Counted from the stretch's first letter, positions 20,551 through 33,550 are shown. The stretch is 64,000 nucleotides of DNA from Acrasis kona (GCA_026419775.2 JAOPGA020000879.1:41883-105882), one strand, 5' to 3'. Notes: generated from the letters alone by a model not told the origin. Numbers and translations: made by a program.

Positions 20551-20825
20551 AGTTGAATTAAATTAGTTTACATTACACGATACAATAATCTTTATGATAA
20601 TTAAGGCAGAACAAGAACATGTCAAAACTCTTCTGATCCTCGCAATGTGTATCATAGAACAGTGTGCGAAATCGTGATCATTGAAAGTGAGAGAAAATAA
20701 GCCTATATTACTCAAATCCAGCCTAAAAAAAAGAATTTAACCGGGGTTGAGTCTATTTCTGAAGAAGAGTCACTTTTCTTGTCACGTCAAAACAATGAAG
20801 TCGTGATTGATTACTTGACATAAAA

Positions 20826-21308
20826 ATGAAAACGTGCGCATCACTAGTATTATTGCTACTTATTACTGTTGCTCATGCAGGTGATTTTATGCCAAAAATT
20901 GAGAAGACGACTGTTATCAAGAGAGAATTTTGGGACCCAAAAATATCTGCATCCATTCTTTTTGCAAAGAGTGTGAAGACTGAGACTGAATTTGGACCTG
21001 CTGACAACAAGATTCACTCTAACTTCTTTATCGGACGCGGATATAAACTGGGCGTCTCCTGCAGAATTGACTGCTTATCGACTGTTGGTGGAAAACCTTT
21101 CTTTACACAATGCGCAAGCCGATACTACTACTATGCAAAGGGTGGAGAGAAATGTCTTCAGGCAAGCGATCTGAATGAAGCTCAAGCAGCAAAAGTTGAG
21201 GACTACTGTGTTAATGAATGTAAATGTAGGAAGCTAAACAAGGGAAGACTCACTGCAGGTCATGTCAGAGTGGCTCGTGGAGATAACAGCGGTAGAGAGC
21301 CAATGTAA
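20826..21308 (+). CDS. Secreted Cys-rich protein (unknown)
   Basis: 160 residues. A clear signal peptide (KTC then ASLVLLLLITVAHAG) with a likely cut after AHA predicts secretion. The mature part has seven cysteines, all in the second half (CRIDCL, QCAS, KCLQ, YCVNECKCRK), suggesting disulfides, and a Tyr run RYYYYAKGG. I recognise no family. The gene is intronless with AT-rich flanks and stands alone between the tRNA and a minus-strand membrane protein. The odd number of cysteines leaves one unpaired or an intermolecular bond. Confidence 0.7.
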   Translation: MKTCASLVLLLLITVAHAGDFMPKIEKTTVIKREFWDPKISASILFAKSVKTETEFGPADNKIHSNFFIGRGYKLGVSCRIDCLSTVGGKPFFTQCASRYYYYAKGGEKCLQASDLNEAQAAKVEDYCVNECKCRKLNKGRLTAGHVRVARGDNSGREPM

Positions 21309-21390
21309 AGTGCAATTAAACACGTGTATTACTACTATCACTTAACTTGTTACTATCATACCTAAGAATCAACACTGTTCAATAATGCAT

Positions 21391-22161
21391 TTATTTTATC
21401 TTGTTTACAGCCTTTTTATCATAATAAATGTAGACTTCTGCACCAATAATTGACAGGATGGCTGCAAGCCAAGCCGACCCCCACATTACAAATGTTTCAA
21501 TTTTATAAGCATCCGGACCAGCCTCAGGCATCGTACCAAACACACCACTTTTTGCCAAGACAATACTGAAGACCATAATGACACGCATCAAACCCACCGT
21601 ATAACCAGTAACAGTGTGTCTTATCATCCATCTCCTATGTTCTTGAATTCTTTTTGATTTTGCAAACATAAGGGCCTTGTAGCCGGACCATAAGAAAACA
21701 ATACCTAACAACGTTGCCGCCTCAAGGGGAGTGGTTTTAATGTTTTGGTGGAAGTCCTTTTTACTTGTTATTGACATTCCAAATGGATGGAAAAGCACAC
21801 CTGTGATTCCAAGAAAAAGTGAGATGATTAAGAAAACCCACCCCTGAACACGATGTGCTTTGGGGTATCTCTTCCGAAGAAAAGTTGAAAATTGTACTGG
21901 AGATAACAGCACCCAGACGAGCGCACCTGGAAAGTGTATACGAGAGATTAAGGGCGCAAAGTAATATTTCGCATTAATTGATACTCCGTAAATATCTCTA
22001 AACGACCCCTCTAGCGCTGTTGAATTTACGCCACGCTTGTTGTATTGGTCTCTATACTCGGTGGTAGCGAAAAAGTGAAGATAAACCTCTATAACAGCCG
22101 TAATGGCGAGTAAAACAGAAAGAAATCCAAAATAGATACGCAAAGGAACGTCTGACTGCAT
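21391..22161 (-). CDS. DUF2306-like multi-span membrane protein
   Basis: Intronless, 256 residues with about six or seven hydrophobic segments. It carries the family pattern of DUF2306 predicted membrane proteins: RYPKAHRVQGWVFLIISLFL and later RIQEHRRWMIRHTVTGYTVG, two conserved His/Arg-rich helix ends reminiscent of haem-binding or redox membrane proteins. The actual function of the family is unknown. The first ATG is at 22159-22161; the C-terminus is basic. It converges on the secreted protein gene 82 bp away. Confidence 0.75.
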   Translation of the reverse strand: MQSDVPLRIYFGFLSVLLAITAVIEVYLHFFATTEYRDQYNKRGVNSTALEGSFRDIYGVSINAKYYFAPLISRIHFPGALVWVLLSPVQFSTFLRKRYPKAHRVQGWVFLIISLFLGITGVLFHPFGMSITSKKDFHQNIKTTPLEAATLLGIVFLWSGYKALMFAKSKRIQEHRRWMIRHTVTGYTVGLMRVIMVFSIVLAKSGVFGTMPEAGPDAYKIETFVMWGSAWLAAILSIIGAEVYIYYDKKAVNKIK

Positions 22162-22655
22162 GTGTCTTGATTTATTGTGTCTTACAATCGAATCCGTCCG
22201 ACATAGAACATGTTTGAAGCTTAAGGCCTTCTATTTCAAAACGCCGACATCATTACAAACCACTTATCGTTTTGTTTTCTTATATTACTTTACAAAGGAC
22301 TCATGCTCGAGCTATTATGTCATCAAAACTTCAAAAGCCTAGCTTTCATCTTTTCTTTTGCAAAAGCAACCTGTCTAATACAATTAACTAAATTCCAGTA
22401 ATTTTTTTCCTACTCCTGTATTTTTGTCGCCACCGTTTCTCAAATTGCATAAGAGCTAGGTGTGATAATGAAGGGGAAACTGTTACATAGATTCGAATTA
22501 ATGCATAAGATGTTCCCTGTAACGTCATTCTATTAACATGCACTCATTATTCTAAGGATATCCAATATACTTCATGGCCATGATCACTCCGTTCATAACC
22601 AAGAAATTTTTATCATACACTTCCATGACCAAGTTTACAACGAGAATATCCACAA
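22162..22655. other. Divergent intergenic region
   Basis: 494 bp between the divergent DUF2306-like and Tom40-like genes. Apart from a loose near-repeat of CTTC(C)ATG(G)CCA-type words around 22570-22630 I see nothing. Confidence 0.35.
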
Positions 22656-23738
22656 ATGATTTCACACGGAGGTATCAAGAGAGAGGTCGGGACACCTCAA
22701 CCACAAGACACATGGAATAGATTTAGAAAATATATACAAGAGAGACCAGCAAATCTCAAACAACCAAGAAAATTCGGTTCGCTCAGCTCTGAGGCCGATA
22801 GTGGAATACTCAGTAAAATCTCAAAAAAATGAAATATTTACCAAAATTCAATAGGTGAAGGTGATGTATCTAATGATGGCGTCAGCATCCAAGCGGTGAC
22901 AGTACTTGCATCTGATCCCAGTAAAGAAGTTCAGGTAGCCTACGCCGTTGGTGGTCTTGGTACCCAAGCCCCACCGCGAAGCAACCTTGCAATGCAATTC
23001 AGTCATCCAAACGTATGTATTCTTCTTGTTGTTTTTTGTTACATTTCCAGGGTTGGCTATCATCCCAAGTATATTCAAACTTTATCGTATCTACCATAAG
23101 GCAAAGATTATTAAAAAATGTTAGTGGAGAAGTTACATACGTGGTAAGTTGTTCATCGCTCCGCATCATCATCATGATCCACATCATAGGGCCACCAAGA
23201 TTACTTCAAGACTGCTCTTGACATTAGCAGTCCAGCAACAAAGACTCAATACAATGTAGAGCACGAAACACAAAATAATCAATTATCACTCAGCTGCGTT
23301 CAAGCCGTCGCACCAGGACTTGAGGTTGGAATAAAAGGATTCGCATTTAATAACGATCACGACACAGGTGTCAGCGTCAAGGCTAGATATTCACCAGACG
23401 ACACTTCCGTCTACACCGCAAGTTTATCCCACATTGGATCGCAAGAATCAAAAAACAGAACCAACTTTAGAGGATCATTTTATCAAAAAGTGGAAAATGA
23501 TTTTAGCGTCGCTGGAAGGATTGATTATGATGTGGACAAGAAATCATCTTCTTACGAATTCGGTGTCGTGCGCGAAGCAACGAATGCTGTATACAAGGTG
23601 ACTGCTGACAGCGATTATAACCTCAAAGCTAATTTGACCATGAAGTTTGGAACTGCCACTCAGATGGAGATTTTGATGGATTCTCAACCACTTGATCACC
23701 AGTACAAGTTTGGATTTGGATTTGTGTTGACAAGTTAA
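22656..23738 (+). CDS. tomm40: Tom40-like mitochondrial beta-barrel porin
   Basis: Four exons (introns 22813-22854, 23013-23050 and 23144-23189) encode 318 residues. After a basic, non-barrel N-terminus the protein is alternating polar/apolar beta strands to the end. Family cues: SLSCVQAVAPGLEVGIKGFA (Tom40/VDAC QSvtp-L-lG pattern), VSVKARYSPDDTSVYTASLS, and the closing DHQYKFGFGFVLTS, a near-consensus Tom40 C-terminal strand (the beta signal read by the SAM complex). Tom40 forms the protein-import channel of the outer mitochondrial membrane. VDAC is the main alternative; the C-terminal FGFG and the length favour Tom40. The stop lies 10 bp from the convergent kinase stop. Confidence 0.75.
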
Positions 23739-23748
23739 AAAAATAAAA

Positions 23749-25294
<1,546 letters not shown>

Positions 25295-25587
25295 ATTATT
25301 TTTCTTTTGGTTTTTTATAAAATTTCAATCGTCAGATGTCAAATACCTTTCTTCAAAAACTTTTATATTAGTAGTGATGAACACATGAACAAGGAAGGTT
25401 TCTTTAGGGAGTATTGGTACTGTACTGTACGAAGTTCAAAAAGATTTGTTGGGGATTGTAAATTATACCAGATTGAGAAGTCAACTTTACATTCCATTTC
25501 ACATATTTTCCCTCCAATCAGAACGTTCCAGAACAGCTTCCAAAAGTGAATAATATATTTTGATATTGGAACCAGTAATAGAAGAAC

Positions 25588-27858
25588 ATGCAACCTCATA
25601 ATTTTCATAATGGAGGGCAAAGTTATATCTCCTCATTCTCGCCAGCCCTTAACAACAAGAATACTCTAATACCCCAGCTAGAAGAGCAACTCACCGTCTG
25701 GCGGTGTAGCGGTTGTGGAACGGAGGTGCATTCACAACAAGATGTTTACAAACACAAAAGCCAATGCGCCAGATATTCAGACCCAGTGGAAACAGCCAAG
25801 CAGGCACCAACTGTAAAATACTTGAACGACGATGGCTGGATTGTTCAGTGGTTTAGCGAGGAAAAACAAAGAGCATGGAAAGTAGGAGTACCAATGTTCA
25901 AATATTGTAAAAAAAGAAAAGACCATTTTACATCGGCTTTCCCAGATGTCTGGTACAAGGCCCCATATAAATACCACATGTCTTTAGATGTCCATAACCT
26001 GTCTGACCAGGAAAACATGATGGCGTACATTGACATGAATTATGAAGATGGTCAGAAAGTAGTAATGTATCAGAACGGTAACGGGAAGAAATCGTCCCCA
26101 GTACCACCTAATGCTCCGGTTAATGGAAAGAGCGGCGTCATATCCAACAATGAGAGTCACTTTACACATTCAATGGAGGCACTTGTACATAGCGATCAAA
26201 ACCATAAGCCTCAAGTTGGTAACGTAACGATTGGTCCATTCCAGTTCAACATTTGCTCTTACAAGCAAGATGGAAGAAAGTTTAGGATGGTCATCTACAT
26301 TTATTCCCCTGACAATGCAATCATGGGTCAAAACGGTCCACAACTTTGTTGCTGTTTGATTTCACCTTCCTTCACCATCCGCGCCAAGAAACCCATTGCT
26401 AAACCAGGAATCAAGGCAAAGGGCGGAGAAGACGACGGAAAGAAGAAGAGGAAAAAGGGAAGGAAAAAGGCAGGCGAAGAATCCGAAGATGAGTCGGAAG
26501 ATGATGACGAACTGAGAGGCGTCGCCATACCAACCATGATCCACAGAGCCATGCATGGAGGTCCAGATCCTTACCAACAAGATCAACAAGTCGACCTTCC
26601 CTTCATGCAACAACAATTACCCATGCAGCAACAAAACCAAAACTTGCAACAAAGCCTTCAACACAACATGCAACAAACCATTCTTCAACAGCAGTTACAA
26701 CAACAGCAACAACAAAGGCAACAACAACAAAACATTCAACAGCAATTACAACAGCAACAGCAGCAACAACGTTATTCTCAGATGCTAAACACTCCCATCA
26801 ACATTGCCGAGGAAGTACAGGTCAAGGATGAAGAACCATTAGCAAAAAGACCAAGAGTGAATCCTCTCCAAGACTCATCATTTGTACATGATTCCAACAA
26901 ACCCCATCCATTCCAACAATTCCAACAAAAAACAACGCCTTCGCCAACCACTCCATCTCCAAGTTCACAAGTAGTGGTACCTCCCCTTAAAAAGAGAGCG
27001 CCTAGCATTCCAGTGGTGTCGCCCATGAGATCGTCCTATACGCCAACCGAAAACAGCAATAGCGAATTCTCGATGTCCTTTTTACAAAACATTTCCGACG
27101 ACCAACAAACGCCACAGTTCAACGATAAGGAACAAATGGAAAATGCCATGAGTCAACTCATTAGTTCCCAAGTCAACCAACAAAATAATAATCAAGAAAA
27201 TAGAGATATACCAACCACCTCCAACAAGAACAACGGCAACAACAATTCAACAACCTCCAACGACAATGAACCAAACTCATCAAACATTGCACCCGGGTTA
27301 GAAAAAGTTTCTGCCATCGTTCAGACCTTCCAACAAATGACAGATAATGATAGGAAACAACTTTTATGTAGACTCATCGAGATGTGCATGCCTCACGAAA
27401 AGGAGTTCATTTTGAGAAAGTACTTTAGCAGCACCAGCTTTGAAGCAAGTTATCCACAAGCAACGCCAACTAGTTCAGGAAATGCAAATGCAAGCAGCAG
27501 CAACACTGGTTTCAACAATCACATGATGAACAATGCAAACTTTTTGAGCAACTACACCAGCGCCAATCAATTCAGAACGATCCAACAGCAGCAACAAGAG
27601 TTGTTTGATTACTTTAGTAGCATTCAGCAGCAAGAGGACTTTGCACAACAACAAATGAGACAAGGCAACATGTTGAATGGAGATGATTCGTTAATGGGCG
27701 GAAGAAGCATGAGTGGATTAGATACACCCGTAAACTTTGCGTCCACTCCACAGCCTCCCACTCCTAGCCTTCCTCAACCTACGCCTTATATTCCTCCAAG
27801 TTTCGTATCGGGTCAAGCATCTGATGTGGATCAATTCTTTGTAGAGTTATTTGATTAA
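25588..27858 (+). CDS. Large Gln/Asn-rich nuclear protein, probable transcription regulator
   Basis: Intronless, 756 residues. Order: a zinc-finger-like WRCSGCGTEVHSQQDVYKHK + SQC motif (residues about 38-63), a globular beta-rich region (about 75-270; WIVQWFSEEKQRAWKVGVPM, ICSYKQDGRKFRMVIYIYSP, CLISPSFTIRAKKPI), a basic/acidic block (KKKRKKGRKKAGEESEDESE), a polyglutamine region, KRPRV- and KKRAP-type nuclear signals, and Asn/Ser-rich tails. The core with the strand SPSFTIRAKKP resembles immunoglobulin-fold DNA-binding domains (STAT/p53/CudA-like), but I cannot assign a family. Nuclear function is inferred from the signals and composition. Confidence 0.7.
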   Translation: MQPHNFHNGGQSYISSFSPALNNKNTLIPQLEEQLTVWRCSGCGTEVHSQQDVYKHKSQCARYSDPVETAKQAPTVKYLNDDGWIVQWFSEEKQRAWKVGVPMFKYCKKRKDHFTSAFPDVWYKAPYKYHMSLDVHNLSDQENMMAYIDMNYEDGQKVVMYQNGNGKKSSPVPPNAPVNGKSGVISNNESHFTHSMEALVHSDQNHKPQVGNVTIGPFQFNICSYKQDGRKFRMVIYIYSPDNAIMGQNGPQLCCCLISPSFTIRAKKPIAKPGIKAKGGEDDGKKKRKKGRKKAGEESEDESEDDDELRGVAIPTMIHRAMHGGPDPYQQDQQVDLPFMQQQLPMQQQNQNLQQSLQHNMQQTILQQQLQQQQQQRQQQQNIQQQLQQQQQQQRYSQMLNTPINIAEEVQVKDEEPLAKRPRVNPLQDSSFVHDSNKPHPFQQFQQKTTPSPTTPSPSSQVVVPPLKKRAPSIPVVSPMRSSYTPTENSNSEFSMSFLQNISDDQQTPQFNDKEQMENAMSQLISSQVNQQNNNQENRDIPTTSNKNNGNNNSTTSNDNEPNSSNIAPGLEKVSAIVQTFQQMTDNDRKQLLCRLIEMCMPHEKEFILRKYFSSTSFEASYPQATPTSSGNANASSSNTGFNNHMMNNANFLSNYTSANQFRTIQQQQQELFDYFSSIQQQEDFAQQQMRQGNMLNGDDSLMGGRSMSGLDTPVNFASTPQPPTPSLPQPTPYIPPSFVSGQASDVDQFFVELFD
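26605..26769 (+). repeat. CAA/CAG-rich polyglutamine-coding tract
   Basis: Interrupted CAA/CAG codon repeats inside the nuclear-protein gene encode long Gln runs broken by Leu, Arg, Asn, Ile and Met. CAA dominates and the codons are mixed, so the tract is less prone to slippage than a pure CAG run. Confidence 0.8.
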
Positions 27859-27946
27859 AAAGTTTTTTATTTTTTCATTTTGTTGTTTCTTTTTGGTTCT
27901 TTTGCTTGATGCTAATGTTGAGGTCGTTGTTTTTGAATGGAGTGAT

Positions 27947-28498
27947 CTATGTGGGAAGGATGTGAGCTGTTACAAGTATAAAGTTCTTTGTTCTGACCCT
28001 CTTGACGGTGTCAATATGTAATCCGAATAAACGATCCAAATAAAAGTATCGTAAAAGTCTTCCTAGCCATCCAAAGAAGAAACTGCGAAGGAATTCTGGT
28101 GAGTAGTGGGTTCTGTAAGTTTTGTCTCTGGAATGTGCACTCAGAACAATTGTTTCACCGTCATTTAACCAAACTTCAGCGCTGTAACCTTTTTTAAAGT
28201 GGAAATTTCCAAAGTCAGGATTTGCCAAGAGTTTGGATGAACGGTATGTTGGTCTTTCATACTCTCTAGCTTCATCAAACATTCTATCTTCATAGTATAG
28301 TGGTTCATCGTACATGTTCATGGCATTATCATAATTGTAAGTCCCATTGTATCCCATGTTATATGGATCTTGCATATCATTAAAGTACGAAACATTGTTG
28401 TTTTGAGGGTAGCCAGAATAATTGTTGTATTGTCCAGGCCTCATACCCGGACGTCTAGGGCCCATGGCCCTGCGGTTCATCATCCTCCTGTTGTTCAT
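27947..28498 (-). CDS. Unrecognised protein with low-complexity N-terminus
   Basis: Intronless, 183 residues. Residues 1-85 are rich in Met, Arg, Asn, Tyr and Gly (MNNRRMMNRRAMGPRRPGMR, then Asn/Tyr repeats). The second half is ordered: FGNFHFKKGYSAEVWLNDGE, TIVLSAHSRDKTYRTHYSPE, then FFFGWLGRLLRYFYLDRLFG, a possible amphipathic or membrane-touching helix. No family is recognised. The start is 10 bp from the divergent GFA-family gene. Confidence 0.6.
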   Translation of the reverse strand: MNNRRMMNRRAMGPRRPGMRPGQYNNYSGYPQNNNVSYFNDMQDPYNMGYNGTYNYDNAMNMYDEPLYYEDRMFDEAREYERPTYRSSKLLANPDFGNFHFKKGYSAEVWLNDGETIVLSAHSRDKTYRTHYSPEFLRSFFFGWLGRLLRYFYLDRLFGLHIDTVKRVRTKNFILVTAHILPT

Positions 28499-28508
28499 TT
28501 TTTGTAAG

Positions 28509-29022
28509 ATGAAAACGAGAACAGGTGGTTGTGCTTGTGGGTCGTATAAGTTCGAAACAAGGGGAGAACCATGGATGAATATTTTATGTCACTGTGAGGT
28601 TTGTAGGAAAGTGTCAGGAGCTGACTACTCTCACGCCTGCTGGTTCAATGTAGATGACTTTAAAATTATCAGCGGTGAAGACAATTTATCTTCTTATTCA
28701 ACATCTGATCGGTTCAAAAGATTTTCATGTTCTATTTGTCATGCAAAAGTATTTGGAAGAATGCATCCCAACAAATTTTTTAATAACGGTTCTATTGCTG
28801 TACCACCCTCACTCTACGACGTCGAATTTTCAAGAGATTTCAGGGTGAGTTTTATTGATACAATCAGCTAACAAGGAACAGAAGCACGAAGCACATGCAT
28901 TCTATCCAAGAAGAATAGTTGATTTTCCAAATGACACTACCATTAAGTATAGAGACATGCCAAAGAAATTCAATGGAAGTGGTGTAGTCATTCAAAACGA
29001 AGAGTTGCGCTCAAAACTATGA
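28509..29022 (+). CDS. GFA-family (Mss4-like fold) zinc protein
   Basis: Two exons; intron 28845-28881 (37 nt) is preferred over a 31-nt form because the GCTAAC branch then sits about 10 nt from the acceptor; both keep frame. 158 residues. Zinc motifs of the glutathione-dependent formaldehyde-activating enzyme family are complete: GGCACGSYKF, LCHCEVCRKVSGADYS and FSCSICHAKVFGR. Bacterial members (Gfa) were linked to formaldehyde-glutathione adduct formation; eukaryotic members include CENP-V. Substrate here is unknown. Confidence 0.88.
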
Positions 29023-29128
29023 TAACACCAATAGCGTCAACCTAAATACAAATTTATTAAGACCTGATTCTACAAAATTGTTTTAAATTGTACAATGTTT
29101 GCTTACACCAATATACAATATTTAACTG

Positions 29129-30369
29129 TTACGATCTGTTCAAATTAACAATGCCTGTTAATGATTTTGCAAACAAATTGCTTGTTCCCTTTGAGTTTAT
29201 CGTTCCAATCTTGTTGTTGTCTGTTCCTGTTGATAATGTGACGTTGACTTGATTGTTGATGTTTGCATTCTTGATTGCTTGTAGGGTAAATGTGCCAGCG
29301 TATGATGTTGGAACTTCTACATTAATGTCTCCAGCTGTGGCTGTGGCGCTTAGGGACCCTTTGTTAAATGCTCCTATATTCACGTTACCCCATTGAGATG
29401 AAAGAGTCATTAATGATGTGTCGGTGTTCATGTTAATGTTCCCTCCATTAATGTCTCCCTTGAGTGTGAATACAGTGAGTTGACCTGAGGCATAAATGTT
29501 TCTAACTTGAATATTGCCTATAGTTGACACTACCAAGTTGGTGGTGTTCGAACAAACAACATTTGTGAGGTCAACATTTCCTGTCGCTGTGTTTATTGTA
29601 ATCGATGTAATGTCAGAGTTATTGACAACTGCGCTCGCAACTCCACCGTAAATTTTTAGCTGTTGCGCCATAATAGATTGAATGTTAAATTTTCCAACAT
29701 AACCTGTCAAAGATATTGTGGACCAAATCTTCGGTGATACATAAATAGTTGTTTTTATGCGAGGACATCCCAGCAGTAAGCTGCCAACTCCTGTATACTA
29801 AGTCATTGTTTAAAGTTTGCTAATAAATCATTAACTTACCACAAAATTCAAGTATAAAAGTTTTTGTTTTTCGTTTGTTTTCGCTGCCATCTACTTGAAA
29901 GTAAGGAAAATATTTTGCGTCTGTGGTCAATCCAGTGTAAGTTATAGTAATGTTGTTGCTTGTGCCATCTGTGAATGGAAAGATTTCAACTACGTTGTCG
30001 TTCTATAAGTATTGAATCAGGTTGAATAATGATTTATGAAATTACCACTTGAGGGAAATTGAAAGCTAGATAATCATACTTCTCTGCAACAAAAGAGTAC
30101 GTTACTGAGGTGCTCAAAAAGTTTTGATTACAAGTTCCAAAAGCAACTCCAAACATTATTCCCAGACCACCGCCGTATATCAGTGATAAAATAACCAGTA
30201 GAACAATCATCAATGCAAGGATTTCTACTCATTAAGACATAGGGTAATATATTCACTCACTGCATGGTATACCAAATAGACACTGTTGACACTTGTTAGT
30301 TTGGTTAGTTTTTATAACAGGATTCTCCACAAACTCGTGGACGGCTGTGAATTCCTCCTTACCCGACAT
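29129..30369 (-). CDS. Single-span membrane protein with repetitive beta-rich ectodomain
   Basis: Four exons (introns 30228-30260, 30003-30045 and 29791-29839) give 371 residues. A 36-residue tail with CQQCLFGIPC precedes a membrane span (LALMIVLLVILSLIYGGGLG). The remainder is almost wholly Thr/Ser/Asn/Val strands with a regular rhythm (TTNLVVSTIGNIQVRNIYAS, GQLTVFTLKGDINGGNINMN, LSATATAGDINVEVPTSY), like the right-handed beta-helix of DUF4097/DUF2807-type bacterial proteins. The ectodomain probably faces the lumen or exterior. The cytosolic cysteines may be palmitoylated (inference). No named eukaryotic family is recognised. Confidence 0.7.
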
Positions 30370-30482
30370 CGTTTATGGTGGGGTTGACTGTAATCAAACA
30401 CGACATCAATATTACTGAAATAATTAATAGTGTAGGCGACAACCAAAGAACGACAATAAAAAAAAGCAATTTATTGGACGCC

Positions 30483-33400
30483 CTACATTGTATCATCCAT
30501 TGATTTTAATATTTGAGAAACTGCCTCCTCTATCTGAGGACGCTTATCACTTGATACCAATTTTCTTTCTAAAATTTGGTTGTATAGGTGTGTGACTTTT
30601 CTAATGATTCCATTCTCATCAAAGGTATCATCGGAACCACTCTTTTGATAAACAACACTACGGAGAATCAGGCAAATGGTCTCAGCATGATCTACCATAA
30701 CATTGGCGACCATTTCGTTCAGCTCCTTTTCGTTGGTCACTATCACAACATGACACAACGTTGACTGCAACTGATCTTTCAAAGTCCTCAAATACTTATA
30801 CTGTTTATTAAAATCGGAGTGGTGATCCGACCAGGATGTGGACGGTTGAGGTTGTGTGAACGCAGTTAATAAAGCAGACCACACCAACGCCAAATCGTCA
30901 CCATAATCATTAGTGCTGTTTAAAGCAGTGACAGCCTGGATTCTAACTTTAAAGTTATCGTCGTTCTGGATTGCCTCGCACAAGGATTTTGTAGCGCAAC
31001 CTACGCGTAGCGTACCAAGGGAATAGCACGCATTCCATCTTACTTTATGATCTTCATCAGATACAAAAGGCTCTAGTAGTGGGATCGCCTTGTTTCCCAT
31101 GTTAGCAAGAGCTCTTACTGCGGAACTGGCAACTTTTTTGTCCTTGGTCATACTTAGGAGTAGATTAAGCATGTCTTTATCTTGACTATAATCCATGCTT
31201 TCACAAATGTTGGCAATCATCCAGGCAGCTTTCATTCTTACATTTCCATTACTTTCTTTGCTTATACACTCAGAAAGTGTTGTGACAGGAATCTTGATGG
31301 CCTCATGCTTACATCCGATGGCTATTTGACCCAAAGTACGATATGCTTGCAGACGAACAGAGATCATTGTGTCATTCCTAGCAATGCGTACCAAATCATC
31401 AACTAGACTTTGCTGTAACAGGTCGTCTGGAATATTAGCCAACACAGCACAACCAGTCACGCGAACAACATTAGAAGAATCACTCAACGGAATAATAGAT
31501 AAGATCCATTCCCACACCTCAACCGGAATATTACGTTGGTTATAGTGCATCATGGTACGAGATAATTTTTTATTTAAATTTTGTTGTGCTTGTGTTAATT
31601 GGGTTCCTTGCTCAGGAATACCTTCATTCTCAGGTACTTGCTCAATTTGGGCACAATTTGTTAAACTAACCAAGATCTGAAGCACAGCGGATTTAATAAC
31701 ATAATCATGATCAGAAAGACCTTGCTGAATGAGATTTTTAACTTGCTCCCATTTATCAAGAATAACATCTTTATAGTTTTTAGATACATTAGCAACACCC
31801 GAATTAAAATTGCGCTTAATCATCTCTTCAAGCCACCACTCCACATCACTACCAATCACACCCATACAATTCACACTACCAAATGCAACAGAAGCACATT
31901 GAAGAGAACATTGGCATACTGTAGAATCTGTACTCAATAAACATTGTTTCAGCATATTCATCATATCAATTAAATAAGGATCAAGAGACTCTAGTTTACC
32001 ATATGGGCACTGGTCAACCAGAACAGATAAGCAACGAAGAACATTACATTGTGTAGGTGCGGACGTTTCATGTTTTATGGAATATAACAAGGATGAGTGG
32101 ATCTGAATGAGAGTGGACGCGAGAGTTTGAGAAAATGGAGTGAAACTTTTTTTAGACCTTGTATCATCGGCCTGCACTAAAAATACTTTACTTCTTTCTA
32201 AAGTTGCACTTATTGTGGTTGCGGCTACACTCCTACAACGAGCACTTGTATCAAACAATAAACACGAAGTTAAATGTGGCAACTTTTGTGATAATGCGTC
32301 TTGAGAAGGAAATAAGTTGGCCCATTGTGCGAACAATGATTTAAAGTCACGATGTGCCATGGCTCCAATTAATTGTAAACTTTGTGCTCTAATGTGCATG
32401 GCTTCTCTAATAAAAAGTTAATGATGAAAAAAATGTTCTCTTACCTTGCCAGACCAGTCGCATCGTTATCGGACATGTCAGAGTCTGATGTAAAAACGTC
32501 GTCACTTTTAGAAATGTTTGCTTTGTTGTGTGGGATTGCAGGTATCATCTTTGTACCATAAAAGCATAGTGGTAGTAGTTTTGAGATTATATCTTCAACG
32601 TATTGAACGTGAACACGATCTGAAGAGGAAACGACGGCTGTCATTGCACGCAACACACTTTTTACGTTCTATTATGTTAATACAATTGAACAAAATAACA
32701 TACTTTTGATAATGAAGAGTCACTTAGAAGTGATTTTGTCCAAATGTTGAAACTACGAAGACAAGGAACAAAAAGTGACTGTACTAGCTTTGTGTACTTT
32801 TTGTCTCCTTGTACATTTAAGCATAGGCTTGCGACAGTGTTTACTGACTGCCTACGAACTTCCAAATCAGAGACTGTTAGGTCAAGTGATGGCATGATGG
32901 CATCAATGGCTTGTTTGAATTGATCCTTCAAATTAGTTAATACGATCGAGTAGACTTAACGTACTGTGCTAAGAATGGATGAACTACCTTGTGAAACAAT
33001 GTAACTTAGTGCTCTTAGAGAATCAGATAAAAGCCATGAATGTGCACGCGGTATTAATTCCATTAAAAAAGTGAATGACTCGTTCATGCACTGGTCAGTT
33101 GAAATCTATGATGGTAAATGATGCGTCTGATGAGTGATCGTACTTGCTGTTTGGCGCATAAAGTAGTCATTAGTTGAGTAAGCTTCGAGGCAATTAAATC
33201 CTGCTTGATCATTCTATTGGAGCATAGTTTCGTTATCGCACAGGTACACATCTGTTAAAATTGAATACAACATGTATGCGAACATTAACACGAACCTGCT
33301 CATCAAGAGAATCATTCGGATAAGTAACGCTATTCAACGAGTCCAAAACGTGCTCCACCTGCCTCTCATCCATACACATCAAATCACCCAAATTCTTCCA

Positions 33401-33550
33401 TTGCTCAGGTATCGATTTCATCGGCCCACCATTCACATTCTGACCCCTCCCTCTACCGCGATATTTACCACCCCTATTACCTCTAGCATTACCACTACCA
33501 ATGGAATTACTTCTCTTCCTAACAGGACGTTCAGAGTTATAGTTCGCCAT
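30483..33550 (-). CDS. heatr6: HEATR6-like HEAT-repeat protein
   Basis: Six exons (introns 33252-33295, 33106-33143, 32926-32964, 32669-32703 and 32407-32444) join exactly to 957 residues. The N-terminus is Arg/Gly-rich (GNRGGKYRGRGRGQNV). The remainder is HEAT/ARM helices. The C-terminal third follows human HEATR6: VRMKAAWMIANICESM, SSAVRALANMGNKAI, HKVRWNACYSLGTL, NFKVRIQAVTALN and DLALVWSALLTAFTQ in the same order. HEATR6 is a poorly characterised protein, amplified in some breast cancers; its cellular role is not established. A general importin/karyopherin-like scaffold is the alternative. Confidence 0.8.
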
